Notes: a model not told the origin generated them from the sequence alone. A stretch of DNA of 12,548 nt from Lachnospiraceae bacterium (GCA_022790905.1 JAAVYC010000060.1:1-12548); one strand, 5' to 3'. Numbered from the stretch's first letter, positions 1-6,573 are shown. Program-made: numbers and translations.

Positions 1-954
1 CAGGTAATGCGTGACTTTGAACCGGATTGGATCGTATCTATGGGTGGCGGTTCACCGATCGATGCTGCCAAAGCGATGTGGGCATTCTATGAATATCCGG
101 ATACTACATTTGAAGACTTATGTATTCCTTTTAATTTTCCAGAGTTGAGACAGAAAGCAAAATTTGCAGCAATTCCTTCCACATCTGGAACAGCTACAGA
201 AGTAACTGCTTTTTCTGTTATCACAGACTATGCAGCAGGTGTAAAATATCCGTTGGCTGATTTTAACATCACACCGGATGTGGCAATTGTAGATCCTGAA
301 CTGGTAGAGGCTCTTCCGCCAAAACAGGTAGCTTATACAGGAATGGATGCCCTGACACATGCCATTGAAGCATATGTATCCACTTTGAATTGCGCATTTA
401 CGGATCCTTTGGCATTACAGGCAATTGAGATGGTATTCGATTATCTTCCGGCTTCCTACAATGGCAATATGAAGGCAAGAGAAGAGATGCATTATGCACA
501 GTGTTTAGCAGGAATGTCATTCTCAAACGCTTTGCTTGGTATCGTGCATTCTATGGCACACAAGACAGGCGCTGCATTCTCAACAGGCCATATTACACAT
601 GGATGTGCCAATGCAATGTACCTTCCATTTGTAATTAAGTATAACGCAAAAGAGCCGGTTGCTGCAGCACGCTATGCAGAAATTGCCCGCAGAATGGGAT
701 TGGCTGGCGCATCTGAGCAGGCGTTGATTAACAGTTTGTGTGAGAAAATCGATGCATTTAATGTACAGTTAAGCATTCCGAAAACATTGAAAGAGTTCGG
801 TATCAAGGAAGATGAATTCAAAGAAAAGATTGCAAAGATTGCTGAACTTGCTGTAGGCGATGCATGTACAGGATCTAATCCTAGAGAGATTGATCCAGCT
901 ACTATGGAAAAATTGTTTACTTGTATTTATTACGGTACGGAAGTAGATTTTTAA
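1..954 (+). CDS. Iron-containing alcohol dehydrogenase (3' part, 5' end outside window)
   Basis: A group III (iron-dependent) alcohol dehydrogenase, which interconverts alcohols and aldehydes with NAD(P)H in the cytoplasm during fermentation. The reading frame is open from base 1, so the true start lies upstream and roughly the first 70 residues are missing; the ATG at 7 is internal. The GGGSPIDAAK nucleotide-binding motif lies near 43-72. The expected metal ligands are present: Asp (346-348) and His (358-360) in MDALTH, His (547-549) in VHSMAH and His (598-600) in THGCANA. The His at 559-561 matches the second, catalytic His of the family. The metal loop is longer than in E. coli FucO, with an extra GHIT before HG. 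The C-terminal half resembles that of AdhE, but the protein ends like stand-alone Fe-ADHs. Whether an aldehyde dehydrogenase domain lies upstream cannot be seen. The alcohol substrate is unknown. Confidence 0.93.
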   Translation, partial: QVMRDFEPDWIVSMGGGSPIDAAKAMWAFYEYPDTTFEDLCIPFNFPELRQKAKFAAIPSTSGTATEVTAFSVITDYAAGVKYPLADFNITPDVAIVDPELVEALPPKQVAYTGMDALTHAIEAYVSTLNCAFTDPLALQAIEMVFDYLPASYNGNMKAREEMHYAQCLAGMSFSNALLGIVHSMAHKTGAAFSTGHITHGCANAMYLPFVIKYNAKEPVAAARYAEIARRMGLAGASEQALINSLCEKIDAFNVQLSIPKTLKEFGIKEDEFKEKIAKIAELAVGDACTGSNPREIDPATMEKLFTCIYYGTEVDF

Positions 955-979
955 GATATTTCCTACATAATCAGAACAG

Positions 980-1017
980 AAAAAGGGGCCATTTGTTTTT
1001 GCAAATGGCTCTTTTTG
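980..1017 (+). terminator. Rho-independent terminator after the alcohol dehydrogenase
   Basis: GCCATTTG (988-995) pairs with CAAATGGC (1002-1009) around a loop of about six bases, followed by a T-rich run (CTCTTTTTG, 1009-1016). The A-run before the stem pairs with the T-run, so the hairpin may work partly in both directions. It lies 26 bases after the stop codon. Confidence 0.88.
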
Positions 1018-1043
1018 TTGTATGAAAAAATAGGGTACAGCAG

Positions 1044-1072
1044 TTGCAAGTGTAGGGGGAATCGAGTAAAAT
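1044..1072 (+). promoter_or_regulatory. Candidate sigma-A promoter of the thyA-folA-AEC-ilvBN operon
   Basis: A TTGCAA -35 box (1044-1049) and a TAAAAT -10 box (1067-1072) are separated by 17 bases and sit just after the alcohol dehydrogenase terminator. Transcription would begin near 1079, giving a leader of roughly 38 bases before thyA. That is too short for a riboswitch or T-box. No other convincing promoter is seen before ilvB. Confidence 0.6.
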
Positions 1073-1116
1073 AAATACTTAGTATATCGCTTGGTATAAA
1101 ATAAGGAGACAAATCT

Positions 1117-1965
1117 ATGAGTAGAGCAGATCATATCTTTATTGATATGTGTAAAGATATTTTGGAACATGGTGTGAGCACAGAGGGAGAGAAAGTCCGT
1201 CCTCATTGGTCAGATGGGGCCAGTGCTTATACAATAAAAAAGTTTGGGGTCGTTAATCGCTATGATCTTGGAGAGGAATTTCCGGCTATTACGCTGCGAA
1301 AAACAGCCATTAAGAGTTGTACAGATGAGATGCTTTGGATATGGCAGAAAAAATCCAATAATATTCAGGAATTAAACAGTCATATCTGGGATGAATGGGC
1401 GGATGAGGATGGCTCCATTGGAAAAGCGTATGGTTATCAGCTGGGGGTCAAACATCAGTATAAAGAGGGCATGATGGATCAGGTGGACCGGGTGATCTAT
1501 GATTTAAAGAATCATCCGTTTAGCCGCAGGATTATGACGAATATCTATGTACATCAGGATCTGCATGAGATGAACCTTTATCCATGTGCTTATAGTATGA
1601 CGTTTAATGTCACGCAAATTCCAGGAGAAGACAAGCTGACATTGAATGCCATTTTGAATCAGCGGTCGCAGGATATTTTGACGGCGAATAATTGGAATGT
1701 CTGCCAATATGCGGTGTTAGTTCACATGTTGGCGCAGGTCTGCGATATGCAGGCGGGCGAGCTGGTACATGTGATTGCAGATGCTCATATTTATGATCGG
1801 CATATTCCATTGATTGAGGAGCTGATTACAAGACCGGTTTACGATGCGCCAAAATTTTCTTTGAATCCCAAGGTGAAGAATTTTTATGATTTTACACCGG
1901 AGGATGTAAAGATTACGGATTATGTGACAGGGCCGCAGATTAAAAATATTCCAGTGGCAATATAG
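1117..1965 (+). CDS. thyA: Thymidylate synthase (ThyA type)
   Basis: Methylates dUMP to dTMP using 5,10-methylene-THF, releasing dihydrofolate, in the cytoplasm. At 282 residues it is of normal length. The catalytic Cys157 lies in LYPCAYS; NQRSQD (181-186) matches the dUMP-binding QRS-D segment; WDEWADEDG (91-99), the Arg pair R137-R138, Asn194, HIYDRH (224-229) and the conserved C-terminal PVAI are all visible. The start follows AAGGAG (1103-1108). The protein is divergent at sites usually fixed: Gln for the Cys after QRS, TANNW where E. coli has LGLPF, Ala for the His after the catalytic Cys, and no Arg in the N-terminal phosphate loop (around 32-38). These comparisons are from memory of the E. 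coli enzyme. It is followed 18 bases later by folA, its usual metabolic partner, which reduces the DHF it produces. Confidence 0.95.
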   Translation: MSRADHIFIDMCKDILEHGVSTEGEKVRPHWSDGASAYTIKKFGVVNRYDLGEEFPAITLRKTAIKSCTDEMLWIWQKKSNNIQELNSHIWDEWADEDGSIGKAYGYQLGVKHQYKEGMMDQVDRVIYDLKNHPFSRRIMTNIYVHQDLHEMNLYPCAYSMTFNVTQIPGEDKLTLNAILNQRSQDILTANNWNVCQYAVLVHMLAQVCDMQAGELVHVIADAHIYDRHIPLIEELITRPVYDAPKFSLNPKVKNFYDFTPEDVKITDYVTGPQIKNIPVAI

Positions 1966-1970
1966 CTGAT

Positions 1971-1980
1971 GAGGAGGAAG
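1971..1980 (+). promoter_or_regulatory. Ribosome binding site that sets the folA start
   Basis: GAGGAGGAAG contains AGGAGG (1972-1977), six bases before the ATG at 1984. The in-frame ATG at 1969 overlaps this site and has no Shine-Dalgarno sequence of its own, so 1984 is the better start. Confidence 0.85.
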
Positions 1981-1983
1981 AAC

Positions 1984-2481
1984 ATGAACTTGATAGCAGC
2001 GGTGGATCGGAATTGGGCAATTGGACTGCGTAATAAATTACTTGTAAGTATTCCGATGGATATGAAATTTTTTCGTGAGGAGACTACGGGAAAAGTCGTC
2101 GTTATGGGAAGGAAGACGCTTGAGAGCTTTCCGAATGGACAGCCACTGAAAAATCGTGTCAATGTGATTTTGACAAAAAATGCGGATTACCAGGTAAAAG
2201 GTGCAAAGGTGGTTCACGATTTAGAGCAGTTGCAGGAGGAATTGAAAAAATATCGCGATGAAGATGTCTATGTAATTGGCGGAGAGAGCATTTATCGTCA
2301 GCTCTTAGATTTGTGCGATGCGGCGCATATTACAAAGATAGATTATACATATGAAGCAGATGCCTATTTTCCGAATCTGGATGAAATGGAGGATTGGGAA
2401 GTTACAGCGGACAGTGAGGAGCAGACCTATTTTGATCTGGAATTTCGTTTTTTGAAATATGAGAGAAAAAGAGAATGTTAG
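1984..2481 (+). CDS. folA: Dihydrofolate reductase
   Basis: Reduces dihydrofolate to tetrahydrofolate with NADPH, recycling the DHF made by ThyA encoded just upstream. From the ATG at 1984 it has 165 residues, normal for the family, beginning MNLIAAVDRNWAIG. Seen: the Met20-type loop near 9-20, the acidic active-site residue Asp26 in IPMDMKFF, the NADPH-binding VVMGRKTLES (39-48), and VYVIGGESIY with the conserved GG. The Trp before the active-site helix (W22 in E. coli, PWNLPAD) is replaced: here the segment reads LLVSIPMD, placing Val21 there. I recall similar LVSIP forms in related Clostridia, so it is probably lineage-typical and not damage. Its stop overlaps the next start by seven bases (ATGTTAG), implying translational coupling. 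Confidence 0.95.
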   Translation: MNLIAAVDRNWAIGLRNKLLVSIPMDMKFFREETTGKVVVMGRKTLESFPNGQPLKNRVNVILTKNADYQVKGAKVVHDLEQLQEELKKYRDEDVYVIGGESIYRQLLDLCDAAHITKIDYTYEADAYFPNLDEMEDWEVTADSEEQTYFDLEFRFLKYERKREC

Positions 2482-3422
2482 AGAACTTTTTATATAGCAT
2501 CAATGTGACAATTCCTATTTTTGCCGTGATGGTACTCGGCTGGTGGCTTCGGCAAAGAGAGATGTTCAATGACAATTTTGTTGAGATTGCCAACAAATTC
2601 AATTTTTCTGTGACGTTGCCTTTTCTGGTATTTCGCGATATTGCGGCGGTGGATATCAGAGCGGTTTTTGATCTAAAATATGTCCTATTCTGTGCCATTT
2701 CGAGTTCCGTCTGTTTTTGGGGAATCTGGGGATTGGCGAGATTTTTTATAAAGGATAAGACACTTATCGGAGCCTTTGTGCAGGCGGCTTTTCGCAGCAG
2801 TGCTGCTGTTATGGGGCTGGCTTTTATCTCAAATCTCTATGGACCGTCGGCGATGGGGCCTTTGATGATTATCGGGGCAGTGCCGCTTTATAATATATAT
2901 TCCGTGATTGTTTTGACTTTTGAGGCGGAAGGTGGAAGAGAAGATTCTCAAAAAATCAAGGAGGCGGCTGTCAATATAGTCAAAAATCCAATTATTATCT
3001 CGATTGCATTGGGATTGGCAGTATCTCTTTTGCGACTGGAATTTCCAGTCGTGGTGAATAAGACCATCGGTTATGTCGCGCAGGTGGCGACACCGCTTGC
3101 TCTGGTAACTCTTGGAGCAGGGTTTGAGGGGCGAAAAGCGTTGGCGAAGATGAAACCGACACTTTGGGCGGCCTTTATTAAACTTATTGCGCAGGCGACC
3201 ATTTTTATCCCAGTTGCTATCTGGATTGGATTTACCGGGGAAAAATTGATTGGTATCATGGTTATGCTTGCAGCTCCCGCGACACCGAGTTGTTATATTA
3301 TGGCGAAAAACATGAAAAACGATGGGATTTTAACGGCAAGTATCGTGGTAAGTACGACATTGCTCGCAGCATTTACACTGACAGGCTGGATTTTTATTTT
3401 GAGAAGTCTGGGGTTTATATAA
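2475..3422 (+). CDS. AEC-family (auxin efflux carrier-like) membrane transporter
   Basis: A 315-residue polytopic inner-membrane protein of the AEC family, whose bacterial members include malate and other organic-acid permeases. About ten hydrophobic segments are visible, for example near 8-25, 69-90, 125-150, 168-187, 229-253, 258-277 and 286-313. The two halves are split by a charged loop (EAEGGREDSQKIKE, near 149-162). Family-like signatures include LPFLVFRDIA (48-57), VATPLALVTLGAGFEG near 204-219 and a Pro-rich APATPSCYIMAKN near 267-279. The substrate cannot be read from sequence. The start overlaps the end of folA with only a weak purine-rich site, and ilvB starts 13 bases after the stop, so it is embedded in the operon. 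A role in moving an organic or 2-keto acid linked to branched-chain synthesis is possible but is inference. Confidence 0.85.
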   Translation: MLENFLYSINVTIPIFAVMVLGWWLRQREMFNDNFVEIANKFNFSVTLPFLVFRDIAAVDIRAVFDLKYVLFCAISSSVCFWGIWGLARFFIKDKTLIGAFVQAAFRSSAAVMGLAFISNLYGPSAMGPLMIIGAVPLYNIYSVIVLTFEAEGGREDSQKIKEAAVNIVKNPIIISIALGLAVSLLRLEFPVVVNKTIGYVAQVATPLALVTLGAGFEGRKALAKMKPTLWAAFIKLIAQATIFIPVAIWIGFTGEKLIGIMVMLAAPATPSCYIMAKNMKNDGILTASIVVSTTLLAAFTLTGWIFILRSLGFI

Positions 3423-3435
3423 TAGAGGAGGAAGT

Positions 3436-5154
3436 ATGGATATTACAGGCAGAAAATTATTTGTAAAAGCATTGCAGGAAGAGGGCGTTGATACTATATT
3501 TGGATATCCAGGCGGTATGGTTACGGATCTATTCGACGAGCTGTACAAACAGGATGTGATCGATGTAGTTCTTCCACGGCATGAGCAGGGATTGATCCAT
3601 GAAGCGGAGGGCTATGCAAAGGCGACAGGGAAGGTAGGAGTCTGTCTTGTGACCAGCGGACCTGGGGCAACGAATATTATCACAGGACTTGCAGATGCTC
3701 ATTATGACAATATTCCATTGGTGTGTTTTACTGGTCAGGTGCCGCTTGATATGATTGGAAACGAGGCATTTCAGGAAGTGGATATTGTTGGGATGACCAG
3801 AAGTGTCACAAAATATGGGGCGACAGTCCGCAATCGAAAAGATCTGGGGAAAATCATTAAGATGGCGTTTTATATTGCGACGACAGGAAGACCTGGTCCG
3901 GTTTTAATTGATTTGCCTAAAAATATCCAGACAGAATCTGGTTCAGGTGTATATCCCAATCATGTGGATATACGGGGCTATAAACTCAATGAAAATGTGC
4001 ACATCGGTCAGTTAAAAAAAGGATATAAGTTATTAAAGAGTGCAAAAAAACCGTTATTTTTAATTGGCGGAGGAGTCAATGTGGCAAAAGCGAATAAAGA
4101 GCTTAGGGAACTCGTGGAAAAAACGGAGATTCCGGTTGTCACGACCGTTATGGGAAAAGGAGCAATCCCGACAGATCATCCATATTATGTTGGAAATAGC
4201 GGTATGCATGGAAGATATGCAGCAAATATGGCTGTCGGGCAGTGTGATGTTCTTTTCTCAATAGGGACGCGCTTTAACGACAGGATTACGGGAGATTTAA
4301 ATGAATTTGCGCCTCACGCGAAAATTGTTCATGTAGACGTGGATACAGCCTCGATTTCAAGAAATGTTGTGGTGGATGTTCCGATTGTGGCGGATGCGAA
4401 ACTTGCAATCGAAAAGCTTCTAGAATGGGTAGAATCGCAAAAGACAGAGAAATGGAGAGCACAGATTGCAGAATGGGAAAAAGAAAATCCGCTTCAAATG
4501 AGAAGAGACCGTGGTTTGACTCCGCAGATGATTATGGAGGGAATCAATGAAGTTTTTGAGGAAGGGATCCTTGTCACTGACGTAGGACAGCATCAGATGT
4601 GGGCGACGCAGTATATTGAATTAAATGAAAAGAAAATGCTGATCACATCGGGAGGTCTTGGAACGATGGGATTCGGACTTCCGGCTGCAATTGGGGCAAA
4701 AATCGGATGTCCAGAGAAAGATGTCATCTGTATTAGCGGAGATGGCGGTTTGCAGATGAATATTCAGGAGCTTGCAACAGCGATGTGTCAGGAGGCAAAT
4801 GTAATTATCTGCGTGCTCAATAATTACTATCTGGGTATGGTAAGGCAGATGCAGCAGCTATTTTATGGAAAGAGATATGAGGCTACCTGTCTTCGAAGGA
4901 GAAAGAGTTGCGCTAGGGATTGTAAAGGGCCGAATCCGTCATGTCCAGAATATGAACCGAATTTTGTGAAGTTAGCAGAAAGTTACGGGGGATGTGGAAG
5001 GCGAATTGAGAATGCGGATGAGGTTATCACAGCATTTCAGTGGGCGCGTGAGCAAAAAACACCAGTGATTCTGGAATTTATGATCGCGACGGATGAATTG
5101 GTTCTTCCGATGGTAAAAGGCGGTAACCCGATGAGTGAGATGATTTTAAAATAA
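3436..5154 (+). CDS. ilvB: Acetolactate (acetohydroxyacid) synthase, catalytic subunit
   Basis: ThDP-dependent enzyme condensing two pyruvates to acetolactate, or pyruvate with 2-ketobutyrate to acetohydroxybutyrate, at the start of valine, leucine and isoleucine synthesis. It has 572 residues. The N-terminal pyrimidine-binding domain carries the catalytic Glu50 in LPRHEQG; a middle FAD-type domain spans about 190-335; the C-terminal domain has the ThDP/metal motif GDG (435-437) with NN at 462-463. P103, A111, D282 and R283 match conserved positions. It is odd in two ways. A Cys-rich insertion at about 485-505 (C485, C492, C496, C503) sits where homologues have a short linker. Met472 replaces the usual Trp of QWQ, and Met28 follows PGG where Ala is common. 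AGGAGG (3426-3431) sets the start. ilvN follows after 13 bases. The degradative AlsS type is unlikely because a regulatory subunit gene is adjacent. Confidence 0.95.
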   Translation: MDITGRKLFVKALQEEGVDTIFGYPGGMVTDLFDELYKQDVIDVVLPRHEQGLIHEAEGYAKATGKVGVCLVTSGPGATNIITGLADAHYDNIPLVCFTGQVPLDMIGNEAFQEVDIVGMTRSVTKYGATVRNRKDLGKIIKMAFYIATTGRPGPVLIDLPKNIQTESGSGVYPNHVDIRGYKLNENVHIGQLKKGYKLLKSAKKPLFLIGGGVNVAKANKELRELVEKTEIPVVTTVMGKGAIPTDHPYYVGNSGMHGRYAANMAVGQCDVLFSIGTRFNDRITGDLNEFAPHAKIVHVDVDTASISRNVVVDVPIVADAKLAIEKLLEWVESQKTEKWRAQIAEWEKENPLQMRRDRGLTPQMIMEGINEVFEEGILVTDVGQHQMWATQYIELNEKKMLITSGGLGTMGFGLPAAIGAKIGCPEKDVICISGDGGLQMNIQELATAMCQEANVIICVLNNYYLGMVRQMQQLFYGKRYEATCLRRRKSCARDCKGPNPSCPEYEPNFVKLAESYGGCGRRIENADEVITAFQWAREQKTPVILEFMIATDELVLPMVKGGNPMSEMILK

Positions 5155-5167
5155 GGAGGAGAGCCAA

Positions 5168-5677
5168 ATGGAACGAGAAATGAAAAATCGGTGGATTGCG
5201 TTATATGTAGAAAACGATGTCGGTGTTCTGGCGAAAGTATCTGGGCTTTTTTCCGGAAAATCTTATAATCTGCGAAGTCTCACAGTGGGAACGACGGAGG
5301 ATGAGACAATTTCACGTATGACGATCTGTGTTATGAGTGATGACATTACATTTGAACAGATCAAAAAGCAGCTGAATCGTATGGTAGAGGTCATTAAGGT
5401 CATTGATTTGACAGATATTCCAATTCATATGAAAGAGATTTTATTTGCAAAGATAAAAAAATGTACAGTGGAGGAAAAAGCGGAAATTTTTCAGATTGCA
5501 CAGGTATTTGATGTTCAGGTGTCGGATATTGGAAGCGACAGTGTTCTCTTAGAATGCAAACTTCCAGAGAGACGCAACAATGAATTGATTGCACTTTTAA
5601 AATCAAAATTTAAGCAGATTGAAGTGGTAAGAGGAGGAGCGGTGGCGATTGAATCGATCAGTACTTCTTGCCGGTAA
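5168..5677 (+). CDS. ilvN: Acetolactate synthase, regulatory (small) subunit
   Basis: The regulatory partner of IlvB, expected to stimulate it and confer feedback control by valine. At 169 residues it matches the IlvH/IlvN family (about 160). An N-terminal ACT domain covers roughly residues 8-80: WIALYVENDVGVLAKVSGLF, then NLRSLTVGTTED. A C-terminal ALS_ss domain covers roughly 85-165: KEILFAKIKK and the VVRGGAVAIES ending. In the ACT loop the conserved NxxGVL pattern is present as NDVGVL (15-20). AAGGAGGA (5153-5160) lies seven bases before the ATG at 5168, favouring it over the in-frame ATG at 5180. This is the last gene of the operon, followed by a terminator at 5687. The usual following gene, ilvC, is absent here. 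The symbol ilvH would be equally valid. Confidence 0.94.
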   Translation: MEREMKNRWIALYVENDVGVLAKVSGLFSGKSYNLRSLTVGTTEDETISRMTICVMSDDITFEQIKKQLNRMVEVIKVIDLTDIPIHMKEILFAKIKKCTVEEKAEIFQIAQVFDVQVSDIGSDSVLLECKLPERRNNELIALLKSKFKQIEVVRGGAVAIESISTSCR

Positions 5678-5686
5678 ATATTAAAG

Positions 5687-5719
5687 AGGGAATGCAGCTA
5701 AAATGCGCATTCCCTTTTT
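5687..5719 (+). terminator. Terminator of the ilvN operon, between convergent genes
   Basis: AGGGAATGC (5687-5695) pairs perfectly with GCATTCCCT (5707-5715), followed by TTTT and G. On the opposite strand the stem is followed by a weaker CTTTAATATTT, so it may also partly stop the convergent flavin-reductase-like transcript. No other terminator for that gene is seen. Confidence 0.9.
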
Positions 5720-5762
5720 GTATTCAATAGAATTAAAGTTGTGATTTAATGGAAAATGTTGT

Positions 5763-6278
5763 TTAACGTGCAAGGATTTCTGTGACTTCTCCGATATACA
5801 TCGTATGATAATTATTTAGATCGGCATTTGCATACCATTTTTCATCAATACTGATATCGGAAAATGTTTCTTTTGTAATCGGCACAGCTGCCATTTTTTT
5901 ACAGAGAAGTATCAGACTTCCCTCATCAACAAACGGGATTCCATCGTGATTATTTAAAGTGAGACCGGAAGTTTTAAATTTGTCTTCCTGACGTCCTGAG
6001 ACCGCTCCAAAATATTTTAAATCATTCTTATATTTTTCTTCAAAAAAGTTCATAGAAAAAGTATCGTTTTGATCGATGAATTCTTTTGTATATCTGGAAT
6101 CACGGATGAAAATAAAAGCGACATTCTTGCCCCAGAGAACTCCGAGACCGCCCCAGCTTGCTGTCAATGCATTTGCCTTTTCCGGCGTCCCAGCGGTAAC
6201 TAACATCCATTCTTTTCCGATTTTTACAAATGGATTAACTTCAAATAAATCTGACGGATAAGTCTGAAATGTGTGCAT
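5763..6278 (-). CDS. Flavin reductase-like, FMN-binding split-barrel protein
   Basis: A 171-residue protein of the flavin reductase-like domain family (split barrel, FMN-binding). Such proteins reduce flavin with NAD(P)H or bind FMN as a redox cofactor; in anaerobes many are small flavoproteins of unknown partner. Family signs are NALTASWGGLGVLWGK (36-51), which contacts flavin phosphate in relatives, IRDSRYT (58-64), SMNFFEEKYK (75-84) and the late YHTMYIGEV (157-165). No signal peptide or membrane segment is seen. I chose the ATG at 6278 because AAGGAAGGAG lies about ten bases before it (complement of 6289-6298). The upstream in-frame ATG at 6311 has no ribosome site and would add an Arg/Lys-rich stretch. 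It is transcribed against ilvN and away from ilvE, so it forms its own unit. The substrate is unknown. Confidence 0.88.
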   Translation of the reverse strand: MHTFQTYPSDLFEVNPFVKIGKEWMLVTAGTPEKANALTASWGGLGVLWGKNVAFIFIRDSRYTKEFIDQNDTFSMNFFEEKYKNDLKYFGAVSGRQEDKFKTSGLTLNNHDGIPFVDEGSLILLCKKMAAVPITKETFSDISIDEKWYANADLNNYHTMYIGEVTEILAR

Positions 6279-6325
6279 AAATAGTCTTCTCCTTCCTTTT
6301 CTAACAGACATATGATGAATTTTTA

Positions 6326-6364
6326 GCTCACAATCTTTGGTTATTGTTTATCAAACATGTGAGC
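6326..6364. repeat. Imperfect inverted repeat in the leader of the flavin-reductase-like gene
   Basis: GCTCACA (6326-6332) and TGTGAGC (6358-6364) are perfect inverted arms. Inside them, TTTG (near 6336-6339) and CAAA (near 6352-6355) extend the pairing. The element lies between the candidate -10 (6386-6394) and the ribosome site, so it could be an RNA hairpin or an operator. On the + strand it is followed by ATGC and six Ts, so it could also act as a weak terminator of antisense transcription. Confidence 0.45.
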
Positions 6365-6385
6365 ATGCTTTTTTCGTTATCATTT

Positions 6386-6394
6386 ATTATAACA
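6386..6394 (-). promoter_or_regulatory. Candidate extended -10 promoter for the flavin-reductase-like gene
   Basis: On the - strand, positions 6394 to 6386 read TGTTATAAT, a full extended -10 (TGnTATAAT). No good -35 is seen 17 bases upstream, which fits an extended -10 promoter. Transcription would start near 6379, leaving a leader of about 100 bases. Confidence 0.55.
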
Positions 6395-6429
6395 TAAAAA
6401 GGAAATATGGTGTATAGGAAATCTGACGA

Positions 6430-6451
6430 AATCATAAATTGTAATCATAAA
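6430..6451. repeat. Short direct repeat AATCATAAA x2
   Basis: AATCATAAA occurs at 6430-6438 and again at 6443-6451, 13 bases start to start, upstream of both divergent promoters. It could be a regulator binding site, but in AT-rich sequence it may be chance. Confidence 0.3.
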
Positions 6452-6505
6452 ACAGAAAAATAATATAAAAATAAGTTATGTGGTATATAAGTCTTTGGAA
6501 TAATC

Positions 6506-6533
6506 TTGACACCATAGAAAAAAAGTATAATAA
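6506..6533 (+). promoter_or_regulatory. Candidate ilvE promoter
   Basis: A perfect TTGACA -35 box (6506-6511) is followed by GTATAATAAT. The perfect TATAAT (6526-6531) gives a short 14-base spacer; the overlapping TAATAA (6528-6533) gives 16. Which hexamer serves as the -10 is not decided by sequence. The start site would be near 6538-6540. Confidence 0.6.
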
Positions 6534-6568
6534 TTGACAACAAAAGAGGAATGGTGATATGCAAAAGT

Positions 6569-6573
6569 GGAGG
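6569..6573 (+). promoter_or_regulatory. Ribosome binding site that sets the ilvE start
   Basis: GGAGG lies seven bases before the ATG at 6581. The in-frame ATG at 6551 directly abuts AGAGGA with no spacer, so 6581 is the likely start. Confidence 0.8.

Noticed and set aside
1..954. Bifunctional AdhE
   Set aside because: The visible part resembles AdhE's C-terminal half, but the ending matches stand-alone iron alcohol dehydrogenases, and no aldehyde dehydrogenase sequence is in the window. It cannot be fully excluded without upstream sequence.
769..1206. 145-codon open frame on the - strand across the adh terminator and thyA start
   Set aside because: It crosses a terminator and lies antisense to two well-supported genes, has no ribosome site, and its translation is low-complexity without recognisable motifs.
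4888..4944. Frameshift or assembly error causing the IlvB Cys-rich segment
   Set aside because: The frame is continuous on both sides with family-conserved sequence, the segment is rich in ordered Cys, Arg and Pro, and I recall a similar segment in related Clostridia; an error would not restore the frame so cleanly.
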